Counted from the stretch's first letter, positions 9,100 through 18,100 are shown. The stretch is 64,000 nt of DNA from Spirosoma rigui (GCF_002067135.1 NZ_CP020105.1:3162001-3226000); one strand, 5' to 3'. The notes: generated from the sequence alone by a model not told the origin. Numbers and translations: made by a program.

Positions 9100-9107
9100 T
9101 ACTTTTG
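9100..9107 (+). promoter_or_regulatory. Bacteroidota -7 element for the CvfB gene
   Basis: TACTTTTG matches TAnnTTTG exactly and lies 26 bases before the ATG at 9134. I see no TTG at the expected -33 distance, so the promoter would rely on the -7 box. Confidence 0.45.
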
Positions 9108-9133
9108 CCCCACGAACGCATACCAACCTCCTT

Positions 9134-9982
9134 ATGATTGACATTGGCCGCATGAATATCCTCGTTGCCCGACGTATTACCAGCGTTGGGTTTTACTTGG
9201 GCGATCCAACCACCGAATCCGGCGACCCGGCCGATGATATTCTGCTGCCCAGAAAATATGTGCCCGACTCTCTGTCGGTTGGCGACGAGATTGACGTGTT
9301 CGTGTACAAAGATTACGACGAACGCCCAATTGCCACAACGCTGACGCCCCATATCATGCGCGACGAGTTTGCGCCCCTGCCGGTGGTGGCGGTTTCCAAC
9401 GTGGGTGCTTTTCTGGATTGGGGACTTGAGAAACAGCTCCTGGTACCGTACCGCGAGCAGAGCCGCCCCTTGGAAGTGGGGCAGTGGTGCGTGGTATTCA
9501 TGTACCTCGATGAGGAGTCCGATCGCCTGGTGGCATCTACCAAAGTGAGTCGCTTTCTGGACGATGACGTATCGGATTTGCTCGAGAACGATCCCGTTGA
9601 TCTGCTGGCCTACGAAATCACCGACCTCGGTGTAAACGTTATCATCAACGATCGCCATAAAGGGTTGCTTTATCACAACGAGATTTTCCGGCCGGTGGCG
9701 GTTGGCGACCGGATGCCTGGTTTTATCAAACGCGTGCGGGACGATGGAGCCGTTGATGTTAGTCTGCAGCAGATCGGATTCCAGAAGGTAGAGCCCAGTG
9801 CACAGGCAATTCTGGATGCCCTGAAAGCGAACAAAGGCTTTTTACCGCTTACCGACCACAGCGAACCTCAGTTGATTTATGAGACGCTGGAAATGAGCAA
9901 GAAAACGTTTAAGAAAGCGATCGGTACGCTCTACAAAGACCGGAAAATTGTGCTTCAGAAAGACGGTATCGCGCTCGTGTAA
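9134..9982 (+). CDS. CvfB-like S1-domain RNA-binding protein
   Basis: 282 residues from the ATG at 9134 (MIDIGRMNILVARR), which matches the usual start of CvfB proteins; the open frame extends upstream to 9047, but that part would lie across the promoter element. The order is that of the family: an N-terminal S1-like barrel (VGFYLGD and LLPRKYVPDSLSVGDEIDVF), further S1-like units (AFLDWGLEKQLLVPYREQSR; LLYHNEIFRPVAVGDRMPGF) and a C-terminal winged helix (YETLEMSKKTFKKAIGTLYK). CvfB proteins bind RNA and affect virulence-gene expression in staphylococci; the role in Bacteroidota is not established. Confidence 0.87.
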   Translation: MIDIGRMNILVARRITSVGFYLGDPTTESGDPADDILLPRKYVPDSLSVGDEIDVFVYKDYDERPIATTLTPHIMRDEFAPLPVVAVSNVGAFLDWGLEKQLLVPYREQSRPLEVGQWCVVFMYLDEESDRLVASTKVSRFLDDDVSDLLENDPVDLLAYEITDLGVNVIINDRHKGLLYHNEIFRPVAVGDRMPGFIKRVRDDGAVDVSLQQIGFQKVEPSAQAILDALKANKGFLPLTDHSEPQLIYETLEMSKKTFKKAIGTLYKDRKIVLQKDGIALV

Positions 9983-9991
9983 CCCCGCTTG

Positions 9992-12142
9992 CTACGCGCG
10001 CACATCCTGCCACGCGATCTTGGCCACTACTTTGCCAATGTCCTCACTTACTTCCTGAATAAAGGTCAGGTGTTCGCTCAGCTGGCGGTCGTCGGCGGGG
10101 AGAGTTGTGCTCTCGGGTGGCGGTTGGTTGGGCGATTCACTAGCCAATGCCGACTTCTCAACGGGGTCGCCAAGCTGGCGCAGGGTATCGGTCAGAATAG
10201 CGAGTGATCGCTTGGCGGGCCGGAGCAGAGACGCCGGCTGGACGGTAGCTGGTGCACCCAGAAAAGCCGACGTCACCGTAGCAATGTTGGCCGAGAGAAT
10301 ATAGTTGAGCACCACAAATTCATAAACCGCTTTTTCATTCCGCTGTTTGTGCTTCGGTTCCGACACCATCCGCTGAAAAGCCGCTGCAATGTTGGCCGAG
10401 GTAACGTACACCTCTTTCCGAACCAGCTTGTAATCAACAACGCTGATACGTCGGCCCGACAATCCGTCGATCAGGAGCTGGACGTAGCTGATGTTGGCGT
10501 TCAGTACATCGCGCATAGGCTTGCTGATCTGGTGTGACTCCCAGTTGGGAAACAACAGGTAACCGGCCGCCAGTGAAATAACCCCGCCCAGCAGCGTATC
10601 CAGTAGGCGTTCGCCCGCTACGCTCAGGTAGCCAATGCCCAGAAAACTGAAAACGATCAGCACAAACGGGGTTACGCAAATGACCATAACAATGTAATTG
10701 ACCCGCTGCGCGCTGTAGGTACCAATCATGAATAGTACCAGGAAAACAAAGTGGACCGACTTGTTGGGAATGAATGTCAGGATCAGAACGCCAATGGCCC
10801 CGCCGATGAAGGTTCCTACGATGCGCTCCTGATTGCGCTGTTGGGTCAGGCTGAAGGCCGGTTTCATAATAACCAGGATCGTCAGTAATACCCAATAGCT
10901 GTACTGAGCATAAGGCAGAAACTTGGTCAGCGCAAAACCCAGCAGGAGCGCCAGCGCTACCCGTACCGAATGGCGGAAGGCCGAAGCGTCGAGCGTGAGG
11001 TTGTCGCGAAAGGATGGCCAGTTGATAATCTGGTGCGACACAAACCGGCTGTATTCCACCGCTTCTGTCTGGACGCTATCGACGGGCGCGGTCAGGTTGG
11101 TTTGGATGGTAGCGACACGCTGTCCCAGATTACGAAGGCTGACGAGAACTTTTTTGAGCACCAGCGTACCGCCATCTGGGTCGCTAATGGCGTCAATCTG
11201 TTGTTTCAGCTCGGCGAGGGCTGGGGTCAGGTCGAGGGGGGGACGGCTGGGGGCAATGGACTGGATGGCCAGCCCCAGGTGATCGAGTTCATCGGCTACC
11301 TGACGGATCAGCCGCGATATCTCCCGCAAAACCATTGAGCTGCCAAACCGGTCGCGGATACCGGAGTAATCGTAGTACATAGCTACGATCTGTTCGTACA
11401 GATCCATGACGCTCGAAAACGTTACCACCAGTAGCCGGCTGGTGTTATCGGACTCGGCCATGTACTGGCGGCTTTTGAACAGCAATTCCCGAACGGCATC
11501 CTGTTTTTCGCTCACGACTACCTGCTGCGCCACCAGCCGGCGGTAGTCGTCGTCCAATGTGGTGCTGGTGGCGTAAAAATCGGCTTTGATCGCCATCAGC
11601 TTTGCAATCTCGTGGATGCACTGGCCAAGGGCCTGCTGGGCCGGGCGATGGGGCCGGATCTGGGACGTAAACAGGCTGATCACGCAGTACCAGATACCCC
11701 CGGCCAGGATCAGTCCGCTCTCGCGCAGCACACCAGCCGCATCGAGCGGCCGGTCGAGCATGAGCACCATGATGAGCAAGGCTGCCGACCCTACCGACGT
11801 AGCGCGGGTGCCGTACACGGAAAACATAGAAAAGAAAAAGCCGAATACCCCGATTTCGATGGCCAGGGTAAAGTCGTTCATGCGGGCAAATCCAGTAATC
11901 AGCGTCACCAGAGAACCAATTACGAGCGTTGCCAGCATGCTGTTGCGCCGGTGCCGTACGGGACCGGGCGGGTCACTGATGCTCACGCTCAGCGCCCCGA
12001 TCGACATGGCCATACCCGTAGACAACTGGCCAAACTGGGCCAGCACGAGCGAAGGCGACAGGATCGAGATCGTGATACGAAGTCCGTCGGAAAAATACTG
12101 GCTGGACAGGAAATAGTTGACTTGCCGGGTACGTCTGTTCAT
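9992..12142 (-). CDS. FUSC/YccS family inner-membrane protein
   Basis: 716 residues. Two membrane blocks of about six helices each are separated and followed by soluble parts, as in the YccS/YhfK and aromatic-acid-exporter-like FUSC family. The first block includes TLVIGSLVTLITGFARMNDF; the second includes YSYWVLLTILVIMKPAFSLT, then QRNQERIVGTFIGGAIGVLI, which is the conserved FUSC segment. Proteins of this family are proposed efflux components or membrane-stress factors; the substrate is unknown. The gene converges with the CvfB gene (10 bases between the stops) and has no obvious operon partner. Confidence 0.85.
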   Translation of the reverse strand: MNRRTRQVNYFLSSQYFSDGLRITISILSPSLVLAQFGQLSTGMAMSIGALSVSISDPPGPVRHRRNSMLATLVIGSLVTLITGFARMNDFTLAIEIGVFGFFFSMFSVYGTRATSVGSAALLIMVLMLDRPLDAAGVLRESGLILAGGIWYCVISLFTSQIRPHRPAQQALGQCIHEIAKLMAIKADFYATSTTLDDDYRRLVAQQVVVSEKQDAVRELLFKSRQYMAESDNTSRLLVVTFSSVMDLYEQIVAMYYDYSGIRDRFGSSMVLREISRLIRQVADELDHLGLAIQSIAPSRPPLDLTPALAELKQQIDAISDPDGGTLVLKKVLVSLRNLGQRVATIQTNLTAPVDSVQTEAVEYSRFVSHQIINWPSFRDNLTLDASAFRHSVRVALALLLGFALTKFLPYAQYSYWVLLTILVIMKPAFSLTQQRNQERIVGTFIGGAIGVLILTFIPNKSVHFVFLVLFMIGTYSAQRVNYIVMVICVTPFVLIVFSFLGIGYLSVAGERLLDTLLGGVISLAAGYLLFPNWESHQISKPMRDVLNANISYVQLLIDGLSGRRISVVDYKLVRKEVYVTSANIAAAFQRMVSEPKHKQRNEKAVYEFVVLNYILSANIATVTSAFLGAPATVQPASLLRPAKRSLAILTDTLRQLGDPVEKSALASESPNQPPPESTTLPADDRQLSEHLTFIQEVSEDIGKVVAKIAWQDVRA

Positions 12143-12299
12143 GCCGGGTTGTACGCGTGCGGCAGCAACTACGGAAATTCAGCAGCTGCTGCCTTCGTTT
12201 TCGTCTGCCACGGTCGTGTGTGGTTGGGTGGTGCATTATAACACCTTTTCGGCGAAAACGTCTTTCCTGAATTCCGGATTGCCTGGCCGGATTTACCCG

Positions 12300-12839
12300 T
12301 CAGACGGGTGTTTCCAGCTCCTTCAGCTCCAGCATGAGGGTCCACTGTTCGGAGTCGAGCCACTCCCGGATGTTCATGTCGATCAAATCCTTATCAATGG
12401 CGTACTCCAGCCCGTCCATGACCTGGTTGTGTTTCTCGGGGGAGTGGCCTACCCGCAGGTAATAGTCGGCCAGCCACTGCTTCTTGTCGGTATTAATGAG
12501 GGAAAAGGTTTCGCCCGTAATGGAATCGCGCAGGAAAATGGGGTAGGCATTCCAGAACGCCAAACCCGCCCGGTCGCGCTCCTGCTCAAACAGGTCGCTC
12601 TTGATCGCGTCGGTCAGCACGAAAAAGTCAAGGTAGTAATACCCTGCTTTGTTCAGGTTGAGAATGTACCCCCGACTTTCCAGATCATGAATTTCTTCGG
12701 CTTTAAAACCGGGCCCTTCCTGGCAGTATTTGTACATGGCCGCATACTGCCGGGCGTGGGTGAGAAACAGAAAAACGTACTGACTCGGTGTGATGTGATA
12801 GTGTGATAACGCGTTGAGGTTTATTGACAGACTATCCAT
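12300..12839 (-). CDS. Hypothetical protein with possible winged-helix N-terminus
   Basis: 179 residues, start ATG at 12839. I do not recognise the family. The first 80 residues are predicted helical with an arrangement that resembles a winged helix (ITPSQYVFLFLTHARQYAAM, then AEEIHDLESRGYILNLNK, then a strand pair YYLDFFVLTDAIK). The C-terminal half is acidic and rich in aromatic residues. No signal peptide or membrane helix. A short dyad GTTAC-aaa-GTAAC lies about 22 bases upstream of the start and could be regulatory. A replication or regulatory protein is possible but only a guess. Confidence 0.6.
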   Translation of the reverse strand: MDSLSINLNALSHYHITPSQYVFLFLTHARQYAAMYKYCQEGPGFKAEEIHDLESRGYILNLNKAGYYYLDFFVLTDAIKSDLFEQERDRAGLAFWNAYPIFLRDSITGETFSLINTDKKQWLADYYLRVGHSPEKHNQVMDGLEYAIDKDLIDMNIREWLDSEQWTLMLELKELETPV

Positions 12840-12956
12840 TTATTATACAAGTTAAAGTCGTTACAAAGTAACATTCTTTGCTGTATAAATCATGAATACT
12901 GATCTATAATTTGGCGAAAAATTGGTTAATCAGGAGAAAGAGTAACTAAAGGATGC

Positions 12957-13391
12957 CTATACATCTTCGTCGATTTCCCGGATGCGGGTCAAGTGCCGTC
13001 CCCCTTCGAAGGGGGTATCCAGCCAGATCTGCACAATCCGCAGCGCCATTTCCTGGGTCATCATCCGCTCGCCCAGCGAGATAACATTGGCGTCGTTGTG
13101 TTGCCGCCCCAGCCGGGCCGACTCCTCATTCCAGCACAGCGCACACCGGATTCCCCTGACGCGGTTGGCGGTTATGGCCTCACCGTTTCCCGATCCGCCC
13201 AGTACAATACCCCGCTCGGCGTCTCCGGCCGCAACGGCCAGCGCAACGGGCCGGATGAAGTGTGGATAGTCGACCGGTGCTTCGGAATCGGTCCCTTTAT
13301 CGAGGACCTCGTGGCCGAGACCGGTTAAAAATGCGATGATCGCTTCTTTGTAGCGAAAACCGGCGTGGTCGGAGCCTATGGCAATTTTCAT
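12957..13391 (-). CDS. rpiB: Ribose-5-phosphate isomerase B
   Basis: 144 residues from ATG 13391 (MKIAIGSDHAGFRYKEA), the normal family start; the open frame continues 23 codons upstream without homology. RpiB interconverts ribose-5-phosphate and ribulose-5-phosphate in the pentose phosphate pathway. Conserved features are GSDHAG, DKGTDSEAPVDYP, GIVLGGSGNGEAITANRVRG and RLGRQHNDANVISLGERM. The active-site loop reads GSGNGE, as in the mycobacterial type where a glutamate serves as base, instead of the cysteine of the E. coli type (CGTGIG). It is divergent from zwf, so the oxidative and non-oxidative branch enzymes share an intergenic region. Confidence 0.92.
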   Translation of the reverse strand: MKIAIGSDHAGFRYKEAIIAFLTGLGHEVLDKGTDSEAPVDYPHFIRPVALAVAAGDAERGIVLGGSGNGEAITANRVRGIRCALCWNEESARLGRQHNDANVISLGERMMTQEMALRIVQIWLDTPFEGGRHLTRIREIDEDV

Positions 13392-13477
13392 GGCAGGAAT
13401 GAATGAGAATGAGGATGAATGAGCTTGAGGCCTGTGCGCCCAAACCGTGTTAATGACCAAACCATAAAGGCCTAAAC

Positions 13478-13508
13478 TTGTTCCAAACTAAGTGCGTCGG
13501 TATCTTGC
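13478..13508 (+). promoter_or_regulatory. zwf promoter (TTG-N20-TATCTTGC)
   Basis: TTG at 13478-13480, a 20-base spacer and TATCTTGC at 13501-13508 fit the Bacteroidota -33/-7 pattern with one mismatch in the -7 box. Transcription would start near 13513, about 30 bases before the zwf ATG. Confidence 0.5.
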
Positions 13509-13542
13509 CGCGACTTTATGTCTGAAGACAACCTTACTCTCA

Positions 13543-15027
13543 ATGATTCCACCTACCAATCAACGGCCCGGTGCTACGGTGCTGTTCATATTCGGCGGTA
13601 GCGGAGATCTAAATCTTCGTAAGCTAACTCCTGCCCTCTATAACCTGTTCATCGATAACTACCTGCCCGAGCAGTTCGCGGTTGTCGGTTTAGGGCGCAG
13701 CCAATATACGGACGATAGCTTTCGGGAGCGCCTGGAGGAAGGCGTCCAATCGTTTTCCCGGCGAAAAGACGGTCCGTGGGATACGTTCTCCCCCCTGATC
13801 ACGTACCTTCAGATGGACGCCGGTGATGCGGGCGCCTATACGAAACTATCTGATTTTGTTGCCGATAAAGAGAAACAGTGGGGGCAGCGACCCAGTGTGA
13901 TTTTCTACCTGGCTGTGGCTCCGCAGCTGGTACCGGGTATTGCCGAAAACCTGGGTAAACTCCAGTTATGCGGGGATACCAGCCGGGTACGGATCGTGGT
14001 TGAAAAGCCCTTTGGTCACGATCTCAAAACGGCGTTGGAATTAAACGCCCTGCTGGGCGGCCTCTTCGCCGAAGAGCAGATCTACCGCATTGATCACTAT
14101 CTGGGTAAGGAGACGGTCCAGAATATTCTGGCGCTGCGTTTTGCCAACTCCCTCTTCGAACCCATCTGGAATCGTCAGTACGTAGAGCATGTCCAGATTA
14201 CGGCCGCCGAAACGGTGGGGCTTGAAGGACGCGGTGGTTACTATGAAGGATCAGGCGCACTTCGCGACATGATCCAGAATCACCTGCTGCAGGTGCTGTG
14301 CATGGTGGCTACCGAAGCGCCGGCCAGCTTCGACGCCAACGAGGTACGCAACAAAACTGTGAGTGTGCTCAACTCCATCCGGCGGATTAAACCCGAGCAA
14401 GTTAACGAGGTAGCGGTACGGGGTCAATATGGTCCGGGTACGGTGAAAGGCAAAGAAGCAGCTGGTTACCGCGAAGAGGAAGGTGTCGATCCCAACTCCG
14501 CTACGGAAACGTTCGCAGCGGTGAAACTTTACGTCGACAACTGGCGGTGGGAAAACGTGCCGTTTTATCTGCGCACCGGCAAATTCCTACCCGAAAAGAC
14601 AACGATTATCACCATCCAGTTCAAAGCCGCTCCTGACTTCGCCTTCCCCGACGAAGCGACCAAAACCTGGCAGTCGAACCGGTTAAGCATCAGCATTCAG
14701 CCGGCCATGGATATCCGGCTGCGCTTTCAGGCCAAGCGGCCCGGTCAAACGCTCGCCCTGGACCCCGTCGATATGGTGTTCAGTTACAAAACGGCTTACG
14801 AGCAGGAGCCCGAAGCGTACGAGACCCTGTTGCTGGATGTGATGACCGGTGATGCTACGCTGTTCATGCGGGCCGATCAGGTCGAAGCCGCCTGGAAAGT
14901 TGTGACACCCATCATTGAAGCCTGGGGTAGTGAGGAACCCAATTTCCCGAACTATGACCCGAACTCGTGGGGCCCGCAGGCCGCCATGGACCTGATTGGC
15001 AGGGACGGGTTTGAGTGGATCAAATAG
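13543..15027 (+). CDS. zwf: Glucose-6-phosphate dehydrogenase
   Basis: 494 residues from ATG 13543 ([10 protein letters not shown]); a GTG at 13492 would extend the frame but lies inside the promoter. The enzyme oxidises glucose-6-phosphate to 6-phosphogluconolactone, the first step of the oxidative pentose phosphate pathway. The nucleotide-binding motif is [12 protein letters not shown], the substrate-binding signature is [14 protein letters not shown], and VEKPFGHDL is present. Length is normal for the family. It is followed by a cupin gene and pgl. A strong hairpin sits directly after the stop, so pgl expression may partly depend on read-through or on its own promoter. No gnd is visible nearby. 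Confidence 0.96.
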   Translation: MIPPTNQRPGATVLFIFGGSGDLNLRKLTPALYNLFIDNYLPEQFAVVGLGRSQYTDDSFRERLEEGVQSFSRRKDGPWDTFSPLITYLQMDAGDAGAYTKLSDFVADKEKQWGQRPSVIFYLAVAPQLVPGIAENLGKLQLCGDTSRVRIVVEKPFGHDLKTALELNALLGGLFAEEQIYRIDHYLGKETVQNILALRFANSLFEPIWNRQYVEHVQITAAETVGLEGRGGYYEGSGALRDMIQNHLLQVLCMVATEAPASFDANEVRNKTVSVLNSIRRIKPEQVNEVAVRGQYGPGTVKGKEAAGYREEEGVDPNSATETFAAVKLYVDNWRWENVPFYLRTGKFLPEKTTIITIQFKAAPDFAFPDEATKTWQSNRLSISIQPAMDIRLRFQAKRPGQTLALDPVDMVFSYKTAYEQEPEAYETLLLDVMTGDATLFMRADQVEAAWKVVTPIIEAWGSEEPNFPNYDPNSWGPQAAMDLIGRDGFEWIK

Positions 15028-15043
15028 TCGTAACGAAGCCGCT

Positions 15044-15068
15044 AGGGCACTCATCATATGAGTGTCCT
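15044..15068 (+). terminator. Hairpin after zwf
   Basis: An 11-base-pair stem (15044-15054 with 15058-15068, one G-U pair) with a 3-base loop and no T-run. It may terminate or stabilise zwf mRNA ahead of the cupin gene. Confidence 0.45.
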
Positions 15069-15106
15069 ATGCATATAAATACTGTTCTCAAGTAATCCGA
15101 ACTTCC

Positions 15107-15451
15107 ATGGCCGCAGCCCAGGCAGCTACCCCTTTTGTCGATGATCAGAGCTTGCCGTGGGAGACGGTAGCCGAAGGTGTGAAACGAAAGGTCATGACAT
15201 ACGACGCCAACGTTATGCTGGTGAAAGTCGCTTTCGAGACGGGCGGAGTGGGGTCGCCCCATAGTCATTTTCATACGCAGATGAGCTACGTAGAGAGTGG
15301 CGTATTCACGATTACCATTGCCGGCGAAGCCCGCACCGTTCGGGCGGGCGACGTTTTCTACGTTCCATCGAACGCCTGGCACGGGGCCGTCTGTGAAGCC
15401 GCTGGTATGCTGGTGGATGTGTTCACGCCCATGCGTGAGGACTTTATCTAA
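15107..15451 (+). CDS. Cupin-domain protein
   Basis: 114 residues from ATG 15107; the longer frame from GTG 15062 would begin inside the zwf hairpin. A single small cupin barrel is visible: motif 1 is GGVGSPHSHFHTQMSYVESG with the metal-binding His residues and Glu, and motif 2 is RAGDVFYVPSNAWHGA with the final His. These proteins bind a divalent metal and act as isomerases, dioxygenases or sensors of small acids or sugars. Its position between zwf and pgl suggests a role linked to sugar phosphates or sugar acids, for example an isomerase or epimerase, but this is only context. It ends 8 bases before the pgl start. Confidence 0.85.
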   Translation: MAAAQAATPFVDDQSLPWETVAEGVKRKVMTYDANVMLVKVAFETGGVGSPHSHFHTQMSYVESGVFTITIAGEARTVRAGDVFYVPSNAWHGAVCEAAGMLVDVFTPMREDFI

Positions 15452-15459
15452 CGAAAACT

Positions 15460-16188
15460 ATGCAACGGATCATCAAAAAAAATCCCGCTGACCTGGCCAG
15501 GGCAGCGGCCGATTTCATTGCCAAACGAATTAAAGAGGTTCTTAAAAAGCAGGACCGGTTTACCATTGCCCTGTCGGGTGGTAGCACCCCCAAGGCACTG
15601 CACGAACTGCTGGCCAAGTCGCCCTACGCCGATCAGATTCCCTGGCTGCAACTGCACGTGTTCTGGGGCGACGAGCGCTACGTACCCATCGAGGACGAAC
15701 AGAGCAACGCCGGTATGGCCTACGATACGCTGCTCGGCCACGTGTACACCCCCGAAGACCAGATTCATGTCTGGCGTACTGATCTGGAACCCGACGCAGC
15801 GGCCGCTGACTATGACCGGATTCTGCACGAATACTTTGGGGATGCCGGGCCAACCTTTGACCTGGTGCTGTTGGGCATGGGCGACGATGGGCACACGCTT
15901 TCGCTGTTTCCCGGTACGGAGGTCGTTCATGAGCAGACTGCCTGGACAAAAGCCTATTTCCTGGAGCAGCAGAACATGTATCGCCTGACACTGACGGCTC
16001 CGCTGGTAAACCGGGCCGCCTGCATTCTGTTTCTGGTTGCCGGTCCCAAAAAGGCGGCTCCCCTGCGGGAAGTGATGGAAGGCGCGTACCAACCCGATAT
16101 GTATCCCTCTCAGGTAATAAAGCCGACGGAAGGCGAACTGGTCTGGATGCTGGATGAAAAAGCGGCTGCCAATCTGAGTGGCCAGTAA
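15460..16188 (+). CDS. pgl: 6-phosphogluconolactonase
   Basis: 242 residues. The enzyme hydrolyses 6-phosphogluconolactone to 6-phosphogluconate, the step after Zwf. The sugar-phosphate loop is ALSGGSTPKALHELL, followed by VFWGDERYVP and the catalytic-loop signature LLGMGDDGHTLSLFPG. These identify the DevB/SOL type. It lies 8 bases after the cupin gene and almost certainly shares its transcript. Length is normal. The start ATG is at 15460. Confidence 0.95.
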   Translation: MQRIIKKNPADLARAAADFIAKRIKEVLKKQDRFTIALSGGSTPKALHELLAKSPYADQIPWLQLHVFWGDERYVPIEDEQSNAGMAYDTLLGHVYTPEDQIHVWRTDLEPDAAAADYDRILHEYFGDAGPTFDLVLLGMGDDGHTLSLFPGTEVVHEQTAWTKAYFLEQQNMYRLTLTAPLVNRAACILFLVAGPKKAAPLREVMEGAYQPDMYPSQVIKPTEGELVWMLDEKAAANLSGQ

Positions 16189-16314
16189 GGTGAATCACTC
16201 TGGTTTCAGCCGTAGCGTTTAGTTCAACGGCTCGGATTTTACTGAAAGGTATTCGTTGATTGACTATTAATCAGGATATTAGGTGCTTTATTACAACGCC
16301 TAAATCCCATATGT

Positions 16315-16734
16315 ATGTCTATTCGGATATTCCTGCTCTCCCTCGGTTTACTGGTGGCCACCCTTCCGGCGGCCCGGGCGCAAAACGCTACGGCGACTAC
16401 CACTGCCGACGAATCGGCCTCGCTTGCCGGCAAATGGACCGGCACGTACGAAGGGTCTGATTCCGGCTCGTTCGAACTGGTCATCAATCAGGATAGTAAC
16501 AAAAAGCTGGCTGGTCAGATCATTATGCTGGCCCCCGATGGAAGTCGTTATTCCATTGATCTGAAAACTATCACCTGGCAAAACGGTCAACTCAAAGCAA
16601 GCTACGCCGACCCCCAGGGCGGTAATGATCCCAGTTTTCAGGGAACCATGACTGGCTCCGTGCTCAAAGGAACCTGGGTAGCCAACGGGGGGCAGGATAG
16701 CGGCAACTGGCAAGCCAGCCGCGCCGACCGGTAA
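16315..16734 (+). CDS. Secreted small beta-rich hypothetical protein
   Basis: 139 residues. A signal peptide (MSIRIFLLSLGLLVATLPAARAQ) precedes a beta-rich domain: SLAGKWTGTYEG, SFELVINQD, KLAGQIIMLAPDG, FQGTMTGSVLKGTWVA. The repeated G-x-W-x-G and strand pattern resembles small lipocalin-like or avidin-like barrels seen in many Bacteroidota secreted proteins of unknown function. I do not assign a family. A perfect hairpin follows the stop. Confidence 0.7.
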   Translation: MSIRIFLLSLGLLVATLPAARAQNATATTTADESASLAGKWTGTYEGSDSGSFELVINQDSNKKLAGQIIMLAPDGSRYSIDLKTITWQNGQLKASYADPQGGNDPSFQGTMTGSVLKGTWVANGGQDSGNWQASRADR

Positions 16735-16750
16735 TGCAGCAACCAGCCGC

Positions 16751-16796
16751 GAAGAAATTGGATCAGCTAGTGTCTTGTGGCTGATCCAATTTCTTC
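16751..16796. terminator. Bidirectional terminator hairpin (17 bp)
   Basis: A perfect 17-base-pair stem (16751-16767 with 16780-16796) around a 12-base loop lies between the convergent secreted-protein and SDR genes. There is no long T-run on either side. Confidence 0.7.
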
Positions 16797-16821
16797 ACGA
16801 TCGGTTTGCGGGATTCGGCAA

Positions 16822-17586
16822 CTACAAAAACATTCCGCCTGATACTTCGATTCGCTGCGCGTTGATCCAACGGGCGTCTTCGGTACACAGGAAGGCTACG
16901 ACTCCACCGATATCATCGGGCAGACCCACGCGGCCCAGGGCCGTTACTGAAGCCAGATACTCATTCATTTGCTGGTTGTCCCGGACGCGGCCCCCACCAA
17001 AATCCGTTTCGATGGCTCCGGGAGCTACGACGTTCGCCGTGATGCCGCGTTCGCCCAGCTCTTTGGCTAAGTAGCGCGTAAACACTTCCACTCCGCCTTT
17101 CATGCTGGCGTAGGCTGAGGAGCCGGGAACAGAAAAGCGAGCCAGCCCGGTCGAAATATTGATGATCCGTCCACCATCGTTCAGCAGGGGTAGTGCCTTC
17201 TGGGTCAGGAAGAATACGCCTTTCAGGTGAATGTTCATCATCTCGTCGAACTGTGCTTCGGTCGTATCCGCAATGGAAGCATGCAGGGCCGTGCCCGCGT
17301 TGTTGATCAGAAAATCGAACCGGTCGGTTTGAAAGGTTTCCCGGAGTGTTGTGCTGACCTGCTCATAAAAAGCGTCGAAACCCCCGACAGTGCTGCTATT
17401 GAGTTGAAGGGCTACTGCTTTTTGACCGAGTTCGTCAACGGCGGCTACCACCGCCTGCGCATCCTCCTGCCGGCTATTGTACGTAAGCAGGATATCGACG
17501 CCTTTTTTAGCCAGGCTCAGGGCCATGTTTTTTCCCAGTCCGCGGCTACCGCCCGTTACAAGTGCAATCTTATTCTTTGTGGCCAT
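16822..17586 (-). CDS. SDR family NAD(P)-dependent oxidoreductase
   Basis: 254 residues from ATG 17586 (MATKNKIALVTGG); nine further codons upstream are open but are less likely. Classical short-chain dehydrogenase motifs are present: TGGSRGLGKN for nucleotide binding, NNAGTA, and the catalytic SAYASMKGG (Tyr-x3-Lys), with the active-site Ser in IINISTGLA. The substrate cannot be told from sequence. The gene follows an AraC-type regulator on the same strand (about 70 bases apart), a common arrangement for regulator and oxidoreductase pairs. Confidence 0.9.
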   Translation of the reverse strand: MATKNKIALVTGGSRGLGKNMALSLAKKGVDILLTYNSRQEDAQAVVAAVDELGQKAVALQLNSSTVGGFDAFYEQVSTTLRETFQTDRFDFLINNAGTALHASIADTTEAQFDEMMNIHLKGVFFLTQKALPLLNDGGRIINISTGLARFSVPGSSAYASMKGGVEVFTRYLAKELGERGITANVVAPGAIETDFGGGRVRDNQQMNEYLASVTALGRVGLPDDIGGVVAFLCTEDARWINAQRIEVSGGMFL

Positions 17587-17656
17587 CTTGCTTGTTGTTA
17601 ATTGATGGCGCAAAGGTGCGGCCGGGGCGGAGCCGGATTATGGTGACAGCTTCAGA

Positions 17657-18073
17657 TTAAATGGTGAGTAGTTCAGTATTTAGGGCTTTTGCCTGCCAGA
17701 TTTCCTCGCGGTATTGCTTTGGGGTCGTTCCCTGAAACCGTTTGAAGAACTTTGTGAAGTTTGACGGATCGAAGGTGAGCGTGGTGGCAATGTCGGCAAT
17801 GGACCGCTGAGTATCCGTCAGCATAGCGCGGGCAATGTCCATGATCTTGGCTTCGAAGAAGTAGCACGGTGCTTTTCCGGTTGTCAGCTTGATGGTATTG
17901 CTGAGGTGCGTCGGGTGCATGTTCATCTCGTCGGCCACATCCCGTATTTCATACATATCCGTCACGCGTCCCGCCAGCAGATCGGCCAGGTGCCGGTCCA
18001 GAATAGCGAGGTATTCGGCGGTTATCTCGTGCTGACGAGCCGCAATCTTTTTGGGTAATGGGTAAGCTGCCAT
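17657..18073 (-). CDS. AraC-family DNA-binding protein, domain only
   Basis: 138 residues. The C-terminal 100 residues hold an AraC-type domain with two helix-turn-helix units: YEIRDVADEMNMHPTHLSNT and SIADIATTLTFDPSNFTKFF, followed by KRFQGTTPKQYREE. The N-terminal 35 residues are a short helical leader with no ligand-binding domain, so it acts either as a stand-alone activator of SoxS/MarA size or with an unseen partner. It lies between the nitrilase and the SDR on the same strand and may regulate the SDR. Confidence 0.85.
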   Translation of the reverse strand: MAAYPLPKKIAARQHEITAEYLAILDRHLADLLAGRVTDMYEIRDVADEMNMHPTHLSNTIKLTTGKAPCYFFEAKIMDIARAMLTDTQRSIADIATTLTFDPSNFTKFFKRFQGTTPKQYREEIWQAKALNTELLTI

Positions 18074-18100
18074 AATTAGCGGGTTGAGTCCGGGTGGAGT

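Larger units (their letters stand above)
8832..9133. other. Divergent intergenic region with internal hairpin
   Basis: About 300 bases between the divergent exonuclease and CvfB genes. A 113-residue minus-strand frame (8812-9153) overlaps the exonuclease start and has no family character, so I do not call it. The region holds a rho-independent-type hairpin reading plus (8966-8999) and a TAnnTTTG element at 9100. No other gene is visible. Confidence 0.5.

Noticed and set aside
8812..9153. 113-residue minus-strand frame in the divergent region
   Set aside because: It overlaps the exonuclease start and the CvfB promoter, and the sequence has no family or signal features.
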